DNA from: CBDAUN01 sp965214615
GTDB lineage: Bacteria > Pseudomonadota > Gammaproteobacteria > Arenicellales > JAJDZL01
Direction of reading: 5' to 3'
DNA: 64,000 bases
Assembly: GCA_965214615.1 (NCBI GenBank)
Contig: OZ243952.1
Coordinates: forward strand, 1,984,001-2,048,000
The translations under genes and the position numbers were made by a program. Positions 25,758 to 35,826 of the stretch are shown here, in pieces. A model generated the notes under the pieces. It saw nothing but the letters and a program-made list of their open reading frames with translations. It did no database searches and was not told where the DNA came from. Numbering within the stretch: the first letter of the stretch is position 1; each line of letters starts with the position of its first letter.

Positions 25758-26849
25758 ATGGTTGACAATCAGATGTCAGACGTTTCCACAGACGCAGCAA
25801 ACGACACCGCAATTCGGGTTTCAAACGTCTGGAAGATCTTCGGCTCGAACGCTGCCGAAGCCATGGAGGCAATCCAGAAGGAAGGCTTGACCAAGGCGCA
25901 AGTCCTCTCTCAATTCAACGCGGTGGTCGGTGTCGCCGACGTGAGCCTCGATGTCAATCGAGGCGAAATTTTCTGCATCATGGGACTGTCCGGCAGCGGC
26001 AAGTCCACCCTGGTGCGTCATTTCAACCGCTTGCTCGATCCGACCTCCGGGAAGATCGAAATCGACGGAGTCGATGTACTGTCTCTGAAACCGGGACCGC
26101 TGCAGCAGTTCCGAAATACCAAGATCGGAATGGTGTTCCAGAACTTCGCACTGCTGCCTCACAGGTCGGTTCTGGACAACGTGGCAATGCCGCTGGAGAT
26201 CCGGCAAGTCAGCAAGAACGAACGAATGCGCCACGCAGCGGCGATTCTGGACATCGTCGAACTCGGAGCCTGGGGCAGCAAGTTCGCCCATGAACTGTCA
26301 GGCGGCATGCAGCAGCGTGTCGGACTTGCCCGGGCTTTGGCCGCCAACCCCGATGTCCTGCTGATGGATGAACCGTTCAGCGCACTGGACCCTCTGATTC
26401 GCCGACAACTACAGGATGAATTCATTCGGCTATCCGACATGATGAGGAAGACGACCGTGTTCATCACCCATGATCTGGACGAAGCCGTTCGAATTGGAAA
26501 CCGGATTGCAATCATGCAAGACGGCCGCATTGTGCAAATCGGCACCCCCGAAGAGATCGTGATGAACCCTACGGATGGATATGTAGCCGATTTTGTCGCA
26601 GGAATCTCCAGGCTGAAAATTGTACGTGCGCATGCAGTCATGCAGACTCTGGATGAATACCTTGCGCACAATCCGCCCTTGCCTGCGCAGGCGCAGCGGA
26701 TCGATGAAGATGAGATGCTCAGCAACGTCATAAAGCAGGCAATCGACAATGAAGCGGCGATTGTGGTTCAAAGCTCAGGAGACGATGTTGGAGTTATCAC
26801 CAGAAAAGACATTCTGCGAACTGTCATAGAAGGAGCCGATGTGTCATGA
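25758..26849 (+). CDS. glycine betaine/proline ABC transporter ATPase
   Basis: 363-residue ATPase of the ProV/OpuAA class. Typical start region VSNVWKIFGSN, long insert AMEAIQKEGLTKAQVL before the Walker A (GLSGSGKST near residue 76), signature LSGGMQQRVGLARAL near 181 and Walker B VLLMDEPFSALDP near 200. The C-terminal part after 270 resembles a single CBS motif (IVVQSSGDDVGVITRKDIL), shorter than the tandem CBS pair of ProV. The ATG at 25758 is the first after the intergenic hairpin; another at 25773 is possible. The stop overlaps the permease ATG by 4 bases. Confidence 0.9.
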   Translation: MVDNQMSDVSTDAANDTAIRVSNVWKIFGSNAAEAMEAIQKEGLTKAQVLSQFNAVVGVADVSLDVNRGEIFCIMGLSGSGKSTLVRHFNRLLDPTSGKIEIDGVDVLSLKPGPLQQFRNTKIGMVFQNFALLPHRSVLDNVAMPLEIRQVSKNERMRHAAAILDIVELGAWGSKFAHELSGGMQQRVGLARALAANPDVLLMDEPFSALDPLIRRQLQDEFIRLSDMMRKTTVFITHDLDEAVRIGNRIAIMQDGRIVQIGTPEEIVMNPTDGYVADFVAGISRLKIVRAHAVMQTLDEYLAHNPPLPAQAQRIDEDEMLSNVIKQAIDNEAAIVVQSSGDDVGVITRKDILRTVIEGADVS

Positions 26850-28390
26850 CCAACGGAACAAACAGTCAGCTTGATGATGCTATTGATTTTGCGGTTGTAG
26901 AAAAATATGCCGAGGAACGTCGCGAAAACATTCGCACATTCGTACAGACAAACCCGGATTACTACATCGCGCAATTCGAAAAGATTGGCGGCAGTGCCCG
27001 CTTTACGCCTACTTTCAACGCTGTTGCCGGCTTGCTGGGACCTATCTGGTTCGGCGCACGGGGGCTTTGGATGTGGGCCTTGCCATTTCTTATCGCAGAA
27101 ACTCTGGGCTATGTGCAAATTGCGCGAGGCCTATTCGGAGATCTGGCCGCCGACGCGCGTGCACGGATCGAGTCGATCGAAGGCACCCTGGAATTGCGTC
27201 GTCAGCAACTGGCCTCGGCGATCGAATCTCAATCCGACAAAGTAGACGTGTACGAGCGCATCGTCATATCCTTGGAAGAATCGATCGGAGGAATCAGGCT
27301 GGAAGCTCAGCAAATTGCCGATCAAGGCGCCGGGATTGCGCTGACAGGTCTGATTATCCTTCTCATAGCCAAGTCCGCACAGTCCATTGTCGCCAATGTG
27401 GCGCTGGAATCAAAGTTTTCCGAATGGCTGTCTGATCGCAGCATTCGCTCCGGCCTATCGGCGGTGCAGATCGCTTTGAGCGCGATCTTCATGGTAGTAA
27501 TCGCGTCTACTGCCATGTATCACTACAGTTTCCCTGGACAACTGGAAGCATTGACTGAATTTCCGACAGATCCGGACATCCGTCTCACCAGCATCGTATG
27601 GGTGGAGGCATTCTTTACCTTCTGTGTGACTCAGGGCGAAACTCTGTTCGATTCGATCACTTACGGAATTCGGCTGATACTTGATGCCTTGGAATTGGTA
27701 TTTGTCAGTACACCGTGGATCGTCATTGCGAGCTTTATCGTCCTGCTGACGTGGCTGACTGCCGGAGTCCGAACTGCGGTTTGGTCAGGCGCATTTCTAG
27801 CCTACATGGGACTCTTAGGTTTCTGGGACAAGGCCATGACTACTCTGGCACTTCTTGGAACCGCGGCGTGTCTTTCCATCGCGATTGGGATTCCGCTGGG
27901 CATGTTCTGCGCGCGCCGTCCCAGGTTTTATTCATTTATCCAGCCAATCATGGATTTCATGCAAACGATGCCCGCATTCGTATTCATGATTCCGGTGATT
28001 GCTTTTTTCGGCACCGGAAAACCGGCTGCCGTCGTCACCACAATGATCTTTGGCGGAACGCCAGTGGTCCGGCTTACAGTTCTGGGGCTGCGCGGCGTGC
28101 CGGAACATGTGCGCGAGGCGGCAACGTCATTCGGCGCAAGTAAATGGTATTTGTTTACCCGGGTAGACCTGCCGTTGGCCAGTCCATCGATTCGGGCCGG
28201 CATCAATCAAACGATTATGCTGTCTTTAGCGATGGTTGTGGTGGCTTCGCTGATCGGTGCAAAGGGCTTGGGCGAAGACGTTCTGGAAGCATTGCAATAC
28301 GCCAATGTCGGACAAGGCATTCTGGCTGGTTTTTCCATTCTGTTTTGCGCAATGATTCTGGACCGGTTGGTTCAAGGAGCGCGTAAGTAA
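26846..28390 (+). CDS. glycine betaine/proline ABC transporter permease
   Basis: 514-residue membrane protein of the ProW/OpuAB class. The C-terminal 200 residues are the binding-protein-dependent transport domain with the EAA-like loop (REAATSFGASKWYLFTRVDLPLA near 425). The N-terminal half is long for the family. It holds a membrane segment near residue 60-80, a predicted coiled-coil (about 110-150, EGTLELRRQQLASAIESQ) and further membrane segments between 170 and 310. It is translationally coupled to the ATPase gene. No terminator is visible after the stop. Confidence 0.9.
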   Translation: MTNGTNSQLDDAIDFAVVEKYAEERRENIRTFVQTNPDYYIAQFEKIGGSARFTPTFNAVAGLLGPIWFGARGLWMWALPFLIAETLGYVQIARGLFGDLAADARARIESIEGTLELRRQQLASAIESQSDKVDVYERIVISLEESIGGIRLEAQQIADQGAGIALTGLIILLIAKSAQSIVANVALESKFSEWLSDRSIRSGLSAVQIALSAIFMVVIASTAMYHYSFPGQLEALTEFPTDPDIRLTSIVWVEAFFTFCVTQGETLFDSITYGIRLILDALELVFVSTPWIVIASFIVLLTWLTAGVRTAVWSGAFLAYMGLLGFWDKAMTTLALLGTAACLSIAIGIPLGMFCARRPRFYSFIQPIMDFMQTMPAFVFMIPVIAFFGTGKPAAVVTTMIFGGTPVVRLTVLGLRGVPEHVREAATSFGASKWYLFTRVDLPLASPSIRAGINQTIMLSLAMVVVASLIGAKGLGEDVLEALQYANVGQGILAGFSILFCAMILDRLVQGARK

Positions 28391-28814
28391 GGCACAATCG
28401 ATGTAGTAGAGTCGAGGGCTGGTGCGCCGTGGTTAGCGTCCGGTCTCTCCTGCCAAGCAATGGCAGGCGGAACGCGAGCAGTAGGAACGTCGCACGATCA
28501 CCGAGCCGATTCTTATGTTATTTGTCGCTGGATTTTCATGTTGATTGTCGCACTACAGACGAATAAAGAGGCTGAAGCCGCCCAAGCAAACCAAGACGGC
28601 TTCGAATGCTCTTCCTACACTTGGCAGGTGAGACAATTTAATTGTACGTCGTTTTCAGGCCCAAATGTCAAGCTGCAACTGAGGCCGCTCAGTCGCATGC
28701 AAAAAGGGTCGCGACAATATCAGAATGACGACGTCGAGTGGTTCAAGAAAGCGTATACACTCGACTAACAGAAACTATATAAATTATATATATCATATAG
28801 TTACTGCCATAGCG
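28391..28814. other. gene-free stretch
   Basis: Between the betaine permease gene and tRNA-Ser I see no supported gene, repeat or terminator. A 102-codon plus-strand frame (28460-28768) has no ribosome site and no recognisable domain and is not called. Confidence 0.4.
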
Positions 28815-28902
28815 TGGCGGAGAGGGAGGGATTCGAACCCCCGGAAGGTCGCCCTTCGACGGTTTTCAAGACCGCTGCTTTCGTCCGCTCAGCCACCTCT
28901 CC
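28815..28902 (-). tRNA. tRNA-Ser (UGA anticodon)
   Basis: 88 bases on the minus strand including an encoded CCA at 28815-28817. The acceptor arm GGAGAGG pairs with CCTCTCC, G is the discriminator, the D-arm region begins TGGCTGAG, there is a long variable arm as in class II tRNAs, and the T-loop GGTTCGAATCC is intact. The anticodon TGA lies at 28866-28868 in the loop CTTGAAA. It reads UCN serine codons, mainly UCA. It stands alone, facing away from the YccA-like gene. Confidence 0.95.
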
Positions 28903-29176
28903 GCTAGGTCTTATCGACATTGACGCTGGTCAGTATGTCGATTGCCAGATCCTGTTCGACACTTCCATTAACCTTAGCACTGTAAAGAACACTTCCCAGA
29001 GTAATCACGATTGTACTTCCGAGCCTCGAACCGGGCATCAAACCAGCGGCACCTATCGCAAATGCTTATTGTACTGATATTCCCGATCAATATCGTCATT
29101 GGACAAAATCACAACGGCATATCCGTACGTTGCGAATCGGCGATCCGACCCCATATTCATAACTTGAGAGGCTTAT

Positions 29177-29206
29177 TTGACTCACTTCATCCAAAGAAAG
29201 TACAAT
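29177..29206 (+). promoter_or_regulatory. sigma70-type promoter of the YccA-like gene
   Basis: TTGACT at 29177-29182 and TACAAT at 29201-29206 are 18 bases apart, giving a start near 29213, 28 bases before the ATG. The rest of 28903-29240 holds nothing I can identify. Confidence 0.6.
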
Positions 29207-29240
29207 TCAACCATATTTGTCTTATTCAGGTAGTTAAATC

Positions 29241-29906
29241 ATGAGATTCAGCGAACAAGCCATTGTCAAGCGCCCGCCTAGTGAATTGGTGGCAAACCGG
29301 GTACTGCGCAATACCTACATGCTATTGTCGGTGACATTGCTGTTCAGTGCGGCGGTTGCGGCTGTATCCGTTATTTTAAACTGGCCGCACCCAGGTCTTC
29401 TGATCACCATGGTCGGCTACTTCGGCCTGTTGTTTCTTACAGGCATGTTTCGGAATTCCGCACTCGGAATTTTGTTTGTCTTTCTCCTGACAGGCTTTAT
29501 GGGAGCAACACTCGGGCCGATCGTGGGATACTACATTGCAGCAGTGCCGAACGGCGACCAGCTGGTTATGACCGCTTTCGGCGGAACCGGGATTATTTTT
29601 CTCGGCCTGTCCGGATACGCCCTGACAACTAAAAAGAATTTCGCCTTTCTTGGCGGAATGCTTTTCGCTGGCATTCTGACAGCTTTTGTCCTCGGACTGG
29701 CAGCAGTGCTATTCAGCATCCCTGCCCTGTCGATCGCAGTGTCCGGCATGTTCATCCTTTTGATGTCCGGGTTGATTCTGTATCAAACCAGCGCAATCGT
29801 GCACGGCGGCGAAACCAATTACATCATGGCAACAGTGACCCTGTTTGTTGCGATCTATAATCTGTTTCTCAGCTTGCTGCAGATCCTGGGACTGTTCCGA
29901 GAGTAG
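29241..29906 (+). CDS. BAX inhibitor-1/YccA-family membrane protein
   Basis: 221-residue protein with seven hydrophobic segments filling residues 25 to 218, typical of the Bax-inhibitor-1/YccA family. Conserved pieces are the N-terminal NRVLRNTYMLLSVTLLFSA, the GPIVGYYI region near 90 and the C-terminal ALSIAVSGMFILLMSGLILYQTSAIVHGG. E. coli YccA modulates the FtsH protease and family members can act as ion leak channels. The role here is inferred by family. It has its own promoter and a terminator that overlaps the end of convergent carB. Confidence 0.9.
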   Translation: MRFSEQAIVKRPPSELVANRVLRNTYMLLSVTLLFSAAVAAVSVILNWPHPGLLITMVGYFGLLFLTGMFRNSALGILFVFLLTGFMGATLGPIVGYYIAAVPNGDQLVMTAFGGTGIIFLGLSGYALTTKKNFAFLGGMLFAGILTAFVLGLAAVLFSIPALSIAVSGMFILLMSGLILYQTSAIVHGGETNYIMATVTLFVAIYNLFLSLLQILGLFRE

Positions 29907-29944
29907 TCGCTATCAGGACAGCGACTCGAAAAGCGAGTTTATGG

Positions 29945-29977
29945 CGCCGCCGATTAGGGCTTAATCGGCGGCGTTTT
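29945..29977 (+). terminator. terminator of the YccA-like gene overlapping carB end
   Basis: A 12-base perfect stem CGCCGCCGATTA (29945-29956) with complement 29962-29973, loop GGGCT and four Ts. The right arm includes the last codons and stop of convergent carB. Confidence 0.75.
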
Positions 29978-32900
29978 CATTGATGGACTGCAGACGATAG
30001 GGCTTGGCCACGTCCGATTCGTCGAATACCGCGCACATCGCCTTGGCGGCAGCAATTGTCGTAAAGTAGGGTACCCGCCGCTTAAGTGCTTCTTTTAGAA
30101 TCGTCTCTGAATCCGCAACACTTTGCGGCCTGCGCGGAACATTGACAATAAAGTCGATTTCCGCGTTCTTGATCATATCGACCACATGCGGCCTTCCCTG
30201 CCCGACCTTCTGCACAATCGCCACTTCGATGCCATGCTCGCGCAGCAGATGAGCAGTACCTTCAGTCGCAAACAGACTGAAGCCTCTGCCAGAAAGATTT
30301 TGCGCCACCTCCACAATGCCGAACCGATCACTTCCTGTGACGCTGAGCAAGGCGTTGCCATTTCGCGGCAGCGAATATCCGGTTGCCTGATAGGCCTTGT
30401 GATAGGCTTCTGAGAATGTCTTGCCGATTCCCATTACTTCGCCGGTACTTTTCATTTCCGGACCGAGCAATGGTTCCGCACCTGGAAACTTTTCAAATGG
30501 AAAGACTGCTTCTTTGACATTGAAATACGTCGGTACAGTTTCCTCCATGGCATCTTGCGCTTCCAGCGAAAGACCGGTCATGCAGCGCGCTCCGATCTTT
30601 GCAAGCGGTCGCGATATCGCTTTCGATACAAACGGGACCGTTCTGGAGGCTCTGGGGTTTACCTCAAGCAGATAGATCTCGTCATCCTTGACAGCGAATT
30701 GAACATTCATCAGGCCGACTACCTTCAGTTCCATCGCAAGATACCTGGTTTGCACTCTGATCCTGTCTTGAATTTCGTCCTTCAAATCGAACGCCGGTAG
30801 CGAACAGGCCGAATCGCCTGAATGCACGCCCGCTTGCTCGATGTGCTGCATGATTCCGCCAATCAGCACTTGCCTGCCATCGCAGACCGCATCGACATCG
30901 ACTTCCACAGCATCGTTTAGAAAACGGTCAAGCAACACCGGCGACCGATGTGAAACCCCGATCGCTTCGTCCATATACTTGCTCAGCTGCGCATCATTGC
31001 GGACAATTTGCATCGCCTGGCCGCCCAGCACATACGATGGACGCACTACAATCGGATATCCGATTTGCACGGCAGCCACCAAGGCCTCGTCGACAGTCGT
31101 CGCAGTCGCATTGTCAGGCTGCCTCAAATTAGACTTTTTGATCAATTGCTGAAAGTACTCGCGATCCTCGGCCAAGTGAATGGATTCGGCTGAAGTACCT
31201 ATGATAGGAACGCCTTCATTGTGCAACTCTTGCGCGATCTTCAAAGGCGTCTGTCCGCCATATTGAACAATGACGCCGTCTGGACGCTCTATGCGGCAGA
31301 TCTCAAGCACATTTTCGACAGTCAACGGTTCGAAATACAGTCGATCTGAAACGTCATAGTCAGTAGAAACTGTTTCCGGGTTGCAGTTGACAATGATCGT
31401 TTCGTATCCGTCCGCACGCAAGGCCATGGCAGCGTGTACACAGCAATAGTCAAACTCTATTCCCTGGCCGATGCGATTGGGTCCGCCGCCAAGCACGATG
31501 ATCTTCTTTTTCGAGCCAGGCTGTGATTCGCACTCACGCTCATAGGTCGAATACATGTATGCGGTTGGCGTCGCAAACTCTCCTGCGCATGAATCCACAC
31601 GCTTAAAGACAGGATGCACATCCTTGGAATGCCGCCATTGCCTGATTTGCCTTTCATCCCGGTCGCTCAGCACTGCGATCCGCTGATCCGAAAACCCCAT
31701 GCGCTTCCATTCAAGCAGTTGCTCGCCCGATGCCTGATCGCCGATTTCCTTGATCGCCTGTTCGGTGTCGACAATCTCCTTAATCTCGGACAGGAACCAT
31801 GGATCAATGCCACTGATCGCATACACCTCGTCGACCGGAACACCCAGCCTCAGCGCATCTCCGATATGCCACAGCCGCTGAGCGCCTGGCACGCGCAGCA
31901 AGGCGGACATCCTGTCCTGAAGATCTGACGGCCGCAGACTTTGATAGTCATCAATTCTGGATTCAAATCCGTAGGAGCCGATTTCCAGGCTGCGCATGGC
32001 CTTTTGCAACGATTCCTGAAACGACCTGCCAATTGCCATGACTTCGCCGACCGACTTCATCTGCGTCGTCAGCGTCGAGTCCGCCAGCGGAAACTTCCTA
32101 AAGTCAAACCTCGGGATCTTGGTGACAATATAGTCAATCGTCGGCTCGAATGAAGCCGGGGTCGCGCCACCGGTGATGTCATTGCTCAGTTCGTCAAGCG
32201 TGTATCCGACTGCGAGACGCGCAGCCACCTTCGCTATGGGAAAGCCTGTCGCCTTGGAAGCCAGCGCAGAGGACCGGGAAACTCTCGGGTTCATTTCGAT
32301 GACAACCATTTCGCCATCCAGCGGATTGATCGCAAACTGTACGTTCGAACCGCCGGTGTCAACGCCAATGGCCCGCATGACTGCGATACTGGCATCGCGC
32401 ATGACCTGATATTCCTTGTCAGTCAATGTTTGCGCAGGCGCTATAGTGATCGAATCGCCGGTATGCACACCCATGGCATCAAAATTTTCAATCGAACAAA
32501 TGATGATGCAATTGTCCCGACGATCGCGCACCACCTCCATTTCGAATTCCTTCCAGCCGGTAATGCTTTGCTCGATCAGCAGTTCTCCGGTGGGAGACGC
32601 GTCAAGACCCCGCTGGCAAATCTCCGCGAACTCGTCACGGTTGTACGCAATGCCGCCACCGGTTCCTCCAAGCGTGAACGACGGCCGCACGATCGCAGGA
32701 AACCCGACTTCTTCCAGAATCCGCCAGGCATCGTCCATGTGGTGCGCCAACTCGCCTTTGACCACTTTCAGGCCGATGCTCCTCATACACTCCTGAAATC
32801 GTTCGCGATCTTCCGCCTTGTCAATGGAATCCTGTGTTGCGCCGATCATTTCAACGCCGTATTCGTCCAGAACACCATGGCGGACAAGATCCAAGGTGCA

Positions 32901-33191
32901 GTTCAGACCAGTCTGTCCGCCCATTGTAGGCAGAACAGCGCAAGGTCTTTCCTTACGAATGATTTCGGCGACCGATTGCCAGCGCACCGGTTCGATATAG
33001 GTCGAATCCGCAAATTCAGGGTCCGTCATTATCGTTGCAGGATTCGAGTTGACGAGTATGGTCCGATAGCCTTCAGCGGCGAGGGCCCGGCAGGCTTGAA
33101 CACCCGAATAGTCAAATTCGCATGCCTGCCCGATGATGATCGGGCCAGCTCCAATGATCAAAATCGAATCAATGTCTGTACGCTTCGGCAT
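29961..33191 (-). CDS. carB: carbamoyl-phosphate synthase large subunit
   Basis: 1076-residue synthetase making carbamoyl phosphate for arginine and pyrimidines from glutamine-derived ammonia, bicarbonate and two ATP. Two tandem ATP-grasp halves are visible. The first starts with PKRTDIDSILIIGAGPIIIGQACEFDYSG and the second near residue 555 with KIIVLGGGPNRIGQGIEFDYCC. The C-terminal allosteric MGS-like domain begins near 940. Length matches E. coli CarB (1073). It lies 9 bases after carA in the usual dapB-carA-carB order. No strong ribosome site precedes it, so coupling to carA is likely. Confidence 0.96.
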   Translation of the reverse strand: MPKRTDIDSILIIGAGPIIIGQACEFDYSGVQACRALAAEGYRTILVNSNPATIMTDPEFADSTYIEPVRWQSVAEIIRKERPCAVLPTMGGQTGLNCTLDLVRHGVLDEYGVEMIGATQDSIDKAEDRERFQECMRSIGLKVVKGELAHHMDDAWRILEEVGFPAIVRPSFTLGGTGGGIAYNRDEFAEICQRGLDASPTGELLIEQSITGWKEFEMEVVRDRRDNCIIICSIENFDAMGVHTGDSITIAPAQTLTDKEYQVMRDASIAVMRAIGVDTGGSNVQFAINPLDGEMVVIEMNPRVSRSSALASKATGFPIAKVAARLAVGYTLDELSNDITGGATPASFEPTIDYIVTKIPRFDFRKFPLADSTLTTQMKSVGEVMAIGRSFQESLQKAMRSLEIGSYGFESRIDDYQSLRPSDLQDRMSALLRVPGAQRLWHIGDALRLGVPVDEVYAISGIDPWFLSEIKEIVDTEQAIKEIGDQASGEQLLEWKRMGFSDQRIAVLSDRDERQIRQWRHSKDVHPVFKRVDSCAGEFATPTAYMYSTYERECESQPGSKKKIIVLGGGPNRIGQGIEFDYCCVHAAMALRADGYETIIVNCNPETVSTDYDVSDRLYFEPLTVENVLEICRIERPDGVIVQYGGQTPLKIAQELHNEGVPIIGTSAESIHLAEDREYFQQLIKKSNLRQPDNATATTVDEALVAAVQIGYPIVVRPSYVLGGQAMQIVRNDAQLSKYMDEAIGVSHRSPVLLDRFLNDAVEVDVDAVCDGRQVLIGGIMQHIEQAGVHSGDSACSLPAFDLKDEIQDRIRVQTRYLAMELKVVGLMNVQFAVKDDEIYLLEVNPRASRTVPFVSKAISRPLAKIGARCMTGLSLEAQDAMEETVPTYFNVKEAVFPFEKFPGAEPLLGPEMKSTGEVMGIGKTFSEAYHKAYQATGYSLPRNGNALLSVTGSDRFGIVEVAQNLSGRGFSLFATEGTAHLLREHGIEVAIVQKVGQGRPHVVDMIKNAEIDFIVNVPRRPQSVADSETILKEALKRRVPYFTTIAAAKAMCAVFDESDVAKPYRLQSINENAAD

Positions 33192-33200
33192 ATTTGAAAG

Positions 33201-34352
33201 CTATGAATGAGTTTTCTGCTGTTCCATCATGCGGATGAATTTTTGAAAAAGACTGCCGGCTTCACGCGGTCCAGGGCTTGCCTCCGGATGACCCTGAAAG
33301 GAGAATGCGGGATACTCGACGTGCTCCAGACCTTGGATCGTTCCGTCAAAAAGGGAACGGTGCGTGACTTTCAGATGTTCAGGCAAACCATCATCTGAAA
33401 CCGTAAATCCATGATTTTGACTCGTGATCAGTATCTCTCCGTTTTCAAGATCCTTGACCGGATGATTGGCTCCGTGATGGCCGAACTTCATCTTCTGAGT
33501 CTTGCCGCCGCTCGCCAAAGCCAGCAATTGATGGCCGAGACAGATGCCGAAAATCGGAATCCTGCGTTTCATGAATTCCTGAATTGCCCGAATCGCGTAG
33601 GTGCATGGCTCAGGGTCGCCAGGACCATTGGAAAGAAAAACACCGTCAACCGACTCGCTCATCAGCGCCTCGGCAGGGGTTTGCGCAGGAACAACCGTAA
33701 CGTCGCATCCGTGATCGACAAGCATCCGCAGGATGTTCTGCTTTACCCCGTAGTCATATGCGATGACAGAAAATTTCCTATTTTCGTCGCGCGAGGCGCC
33801 ATTGCCGTAGCCAAGTTCATGCAATCCTTCATTCCAGCCATAAGGCTCATCCGTTGTCACCACCTTGGCCAGATCCATTCCTTTCAAGCCTTCGAAGGCT
33901 CGAGCCTGTGCAACCGCATAGTCCGAATCCAAATCCGAACCGGTTAGAATGCACCCGTCCTGCGCCCCTTTTGTACGGATAAGGCGCGTCAGCATTCGTG
34001 TGTCAATTTGCTGGATGCCAATCACACCTCGTTCGCCCAGGAAATCCGATATTGTGGATTCTGCGCGCCAGTTGCTCACTTGGCGCGGCAAGGTCCGAAT
34101 GATCATGCCTGACGCATGAATGCCGCTCGATTCGACATCGCCGCTGTTGACCCCGACATTGCCAATGTGAGGGTGAGTCAAAGTCACAATTTGCCTTGCA
34201 TAGGAGGGGTCGGTGATTATCTCCTGATAGCCGGTGATCGAAGTGTTGAAAATCACTTCTCCGACCGCTTCGCCCGTTGCGCCGAAGGCCTGCCCCCAAA
34301 ACAAGCTTCCATCAGCCAATGCGAGCAGCGCCTTGGTATTACTGCTAGTCAA
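33201..34352 (-). CDS. carA: carbamoyl-phosphate synthase small subunit
   Basis: 383-residue glutaminase subunit delivering ammonia to CarB. The N-terminal domain is typical (GEAVGEVIFNTSITGYQEIITDPSYA). The class I amidotransferase domain has the Cys nucleophile in GICLGHQL near 270 and His-Glu in QGHPEASPGP near 355. The start codon appears to be TTG at 34350-34352. No in-frame ATG or GTG lies between the upstream TGA and the conserved core. TTG starts are also known for carA in other bacteria. The 240-base gap to dapB shows no clear gene. Confidence 0.95.
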   Translation of the reverse strand: MTSSNTKALLALADGSLFWGQAFGATGEAVGEVIFNTSITGYQEIITDPSYARQIVTLTHPHIGNVGVNSGDVESSGIHASGMIIRTLPRQVSNWRAESTISDFLGERGVIGIQQIDTRMLTRLIRTKGAQDGCILTGSDLDSDYAVAQARAFEGLKGMDLAKVVTTDEPYGWNEGLHELGYGNGASRDENRKFSVIAYDYGVKQNILRMLVDHGCDVTVVPAQTPAEALMSESVDGVFLSNGPGDPEPCTYAIRAIQEFMKRRIPIFGICLGHQLLALASGGKTQKMKFGHHGANHPVKDLENGEILITSQNHGFTVSDDGLPEHLKVTHRSLFDGTIQGLEHVEYPAFSFQGHPEASPGPREAGSLFQKFIRMMEQQKTHS

Positions 34353-34592
34353 ATCTACTAATGACGATCAAAGACGGTCAGTCGAATTGCGAAAAACCGA
34401 CGAGGTGAAACAAGGTCAGAATAATCCCAGTTAGAAATTTCGAGGAACGCTGCGCATCAATCCGATAGCGCAAACATGGCCGTATTTTACTCCACACCGG
34501 CGAAAGTTCCATGCCGAATCCGTAGAAATTCAGCACTAAGGAACGCACATTTTCAAATCGGCATCAAAGTCAGGCAATTCGACTCGAGCGAT

Positions 34593-35390
34593 CTACTTCA
34601 GTCCCAGCACATCGTGCATGTCATAAATGCCTGCAGGCTTGTCCATAAGCCAGTGTGCGGCCCGCATTGCGCCCATCGCATAATTCATGCGGCTGTTTGA
34701 GCGGTGCGTGATTTCCACCCTTTCACCCTCTCCTGCAAACATCACGGTATGTTCGCCGATGATGTCGCCAGCTCTGATCGTGGCGAATCCAATCGACTTT
34801 CTTTCGCGCGGCCCTGTCTGACCGTGACGCGCAAAAACTCCATCGACATCCAATGTTCTGCCGAGTTCCTCAGCCGCGACTTCGCCAAGTCTCAATGCTG
34901 TCCCTGACGGAGCATCCACTTTGCGGCTGTGATGAGCTTCAATGACTTCGATGTCCACTGAGTCGCCAAATGCCTGGGCGGCCAGCCTGACAAGATTCAG
35001 GCAGATGTTCACTCCGGCACTCATATTCGGAGCATGAACTATCGCAATTTCCCTGGATGCATCCTGCAGCCTGTCAAGCTGGTCCGAGGAAAACCCGGTA
35101 GTGCCGATGACCATTTTTCTGCCATGGCGTAAACAGTGACCAAGATGGTCAATCGTCGCGTCCGGCGAAGTAAATTCAATGATGACATCAAACTCGCATT
35201 GGTTAATGTTGTCGCCGATCAGAACATGATTCGGGCCAATTCCGGCCACAGTTCCCGAGTCTGCTCCTACAGCGCCACTTGCCGGGTCCTCCAGAGCAGA
35301 CGCCAGTCTAATGAAGTCTGCTTGCTGGGCGGCTTGAACGAGAGTCCTGCCCATGCGTCCGGCTGAACCTGAAACACAGATATTGGTCAT
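34593..35390 (-). CDS. dapB: 4-hydroxy-tetrahydrodipicolinate reductase
   Basis: 265-residue NAD(P)H-dependent reductase of lysine and diaminopimelate synthesis. The dinucleotide loop ICVSGSAGRMGRTLV opens the protein, IGTTGF lies near 100, and the catalytic and substrate motif EAHHSRKVDAPSGTA lies near 155 with the catalytic His pair and Lys. The ATG at 35390 is chosen because the nucleotide-binding strand begins three residues later. Another in-frame ATG lies at 35399. It precedes carA as in many gammaproteobacteria. Confidence 0.95.
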   Translation of the reverse strand: MTNICVSGSAGRMGRTLVQAAQQADFIRLASALEDPASGAVGADSGTVAGIGPNHVLIGDNINQCEFDVIIEFTSPDATIDHLGHCLRHGRKMVIGTTGFSSDQLDRLQDASREIAIVHAPNMSAGVNICLNLVRLAAQAFGDSVDIEVIEAHHSRKVDAPSGTALRLGEVAAEELGRTLDVDGVFARHGQTGPRERKSIGFATIRAGDIIGEHTVMFAGEGERVEITHRSNSRMNYAMGAMRAAHWLMDKPAGIYDMHDVLGLK

Positions 35391-35826
35391 TGCACGCATC
35401 CTAGTTACACATCAGTAGGTTGGTTTGTCCAACTATAAAGATTTTTTGCCTGCCGTTCCCGACCGGTGCCCATCCCGGACCCGGATTCCGACAAGACTGC
35501 GCCCGGCGCCGCCGAATGCCGGTCCAGGAAATCGGTTCGTTTCGGTCCCGGCATTTGTACGCATAGCCGCACCCATTCATCTGCGACATCGGCCCCGTCA
35601 ATTGCAATCCAAGAATAATCAATGTTCAACTTCTGGCGAATGTGCGCTGCGTTTTGCCATGTTACTATACAAGCATGTCTTGAATTCGGCCTGATAGCCG
35701 TTTTCACATTTACCGGCTAAAAGGAGTTGTCTTTCGCACAAGACAGACACTCCATCGCCGGCACTTGTCAGAATATCGACCCGGCGATCATCCCGTTCTT
35801 CCTTCAACTGCCAATTGGAATTGATC
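35391..35826. other. 436-base divergent intergenic region dapB/nfi
   Basis: The region contains promoters for dapB (minus) and nfi (plus) by position, but I see no near-consensus pair. A 69-codon minus-strand frame (35619-35828) overlaps the nfi start and has no recognised domain. It is left uncalled. Confidence 0.35.

Noticed and set aside
28460..28768. 102-codon plus-strand frame before tRNA-Ser
   Set aside because: No ribosome site, no recognisable domain, unusual composition.
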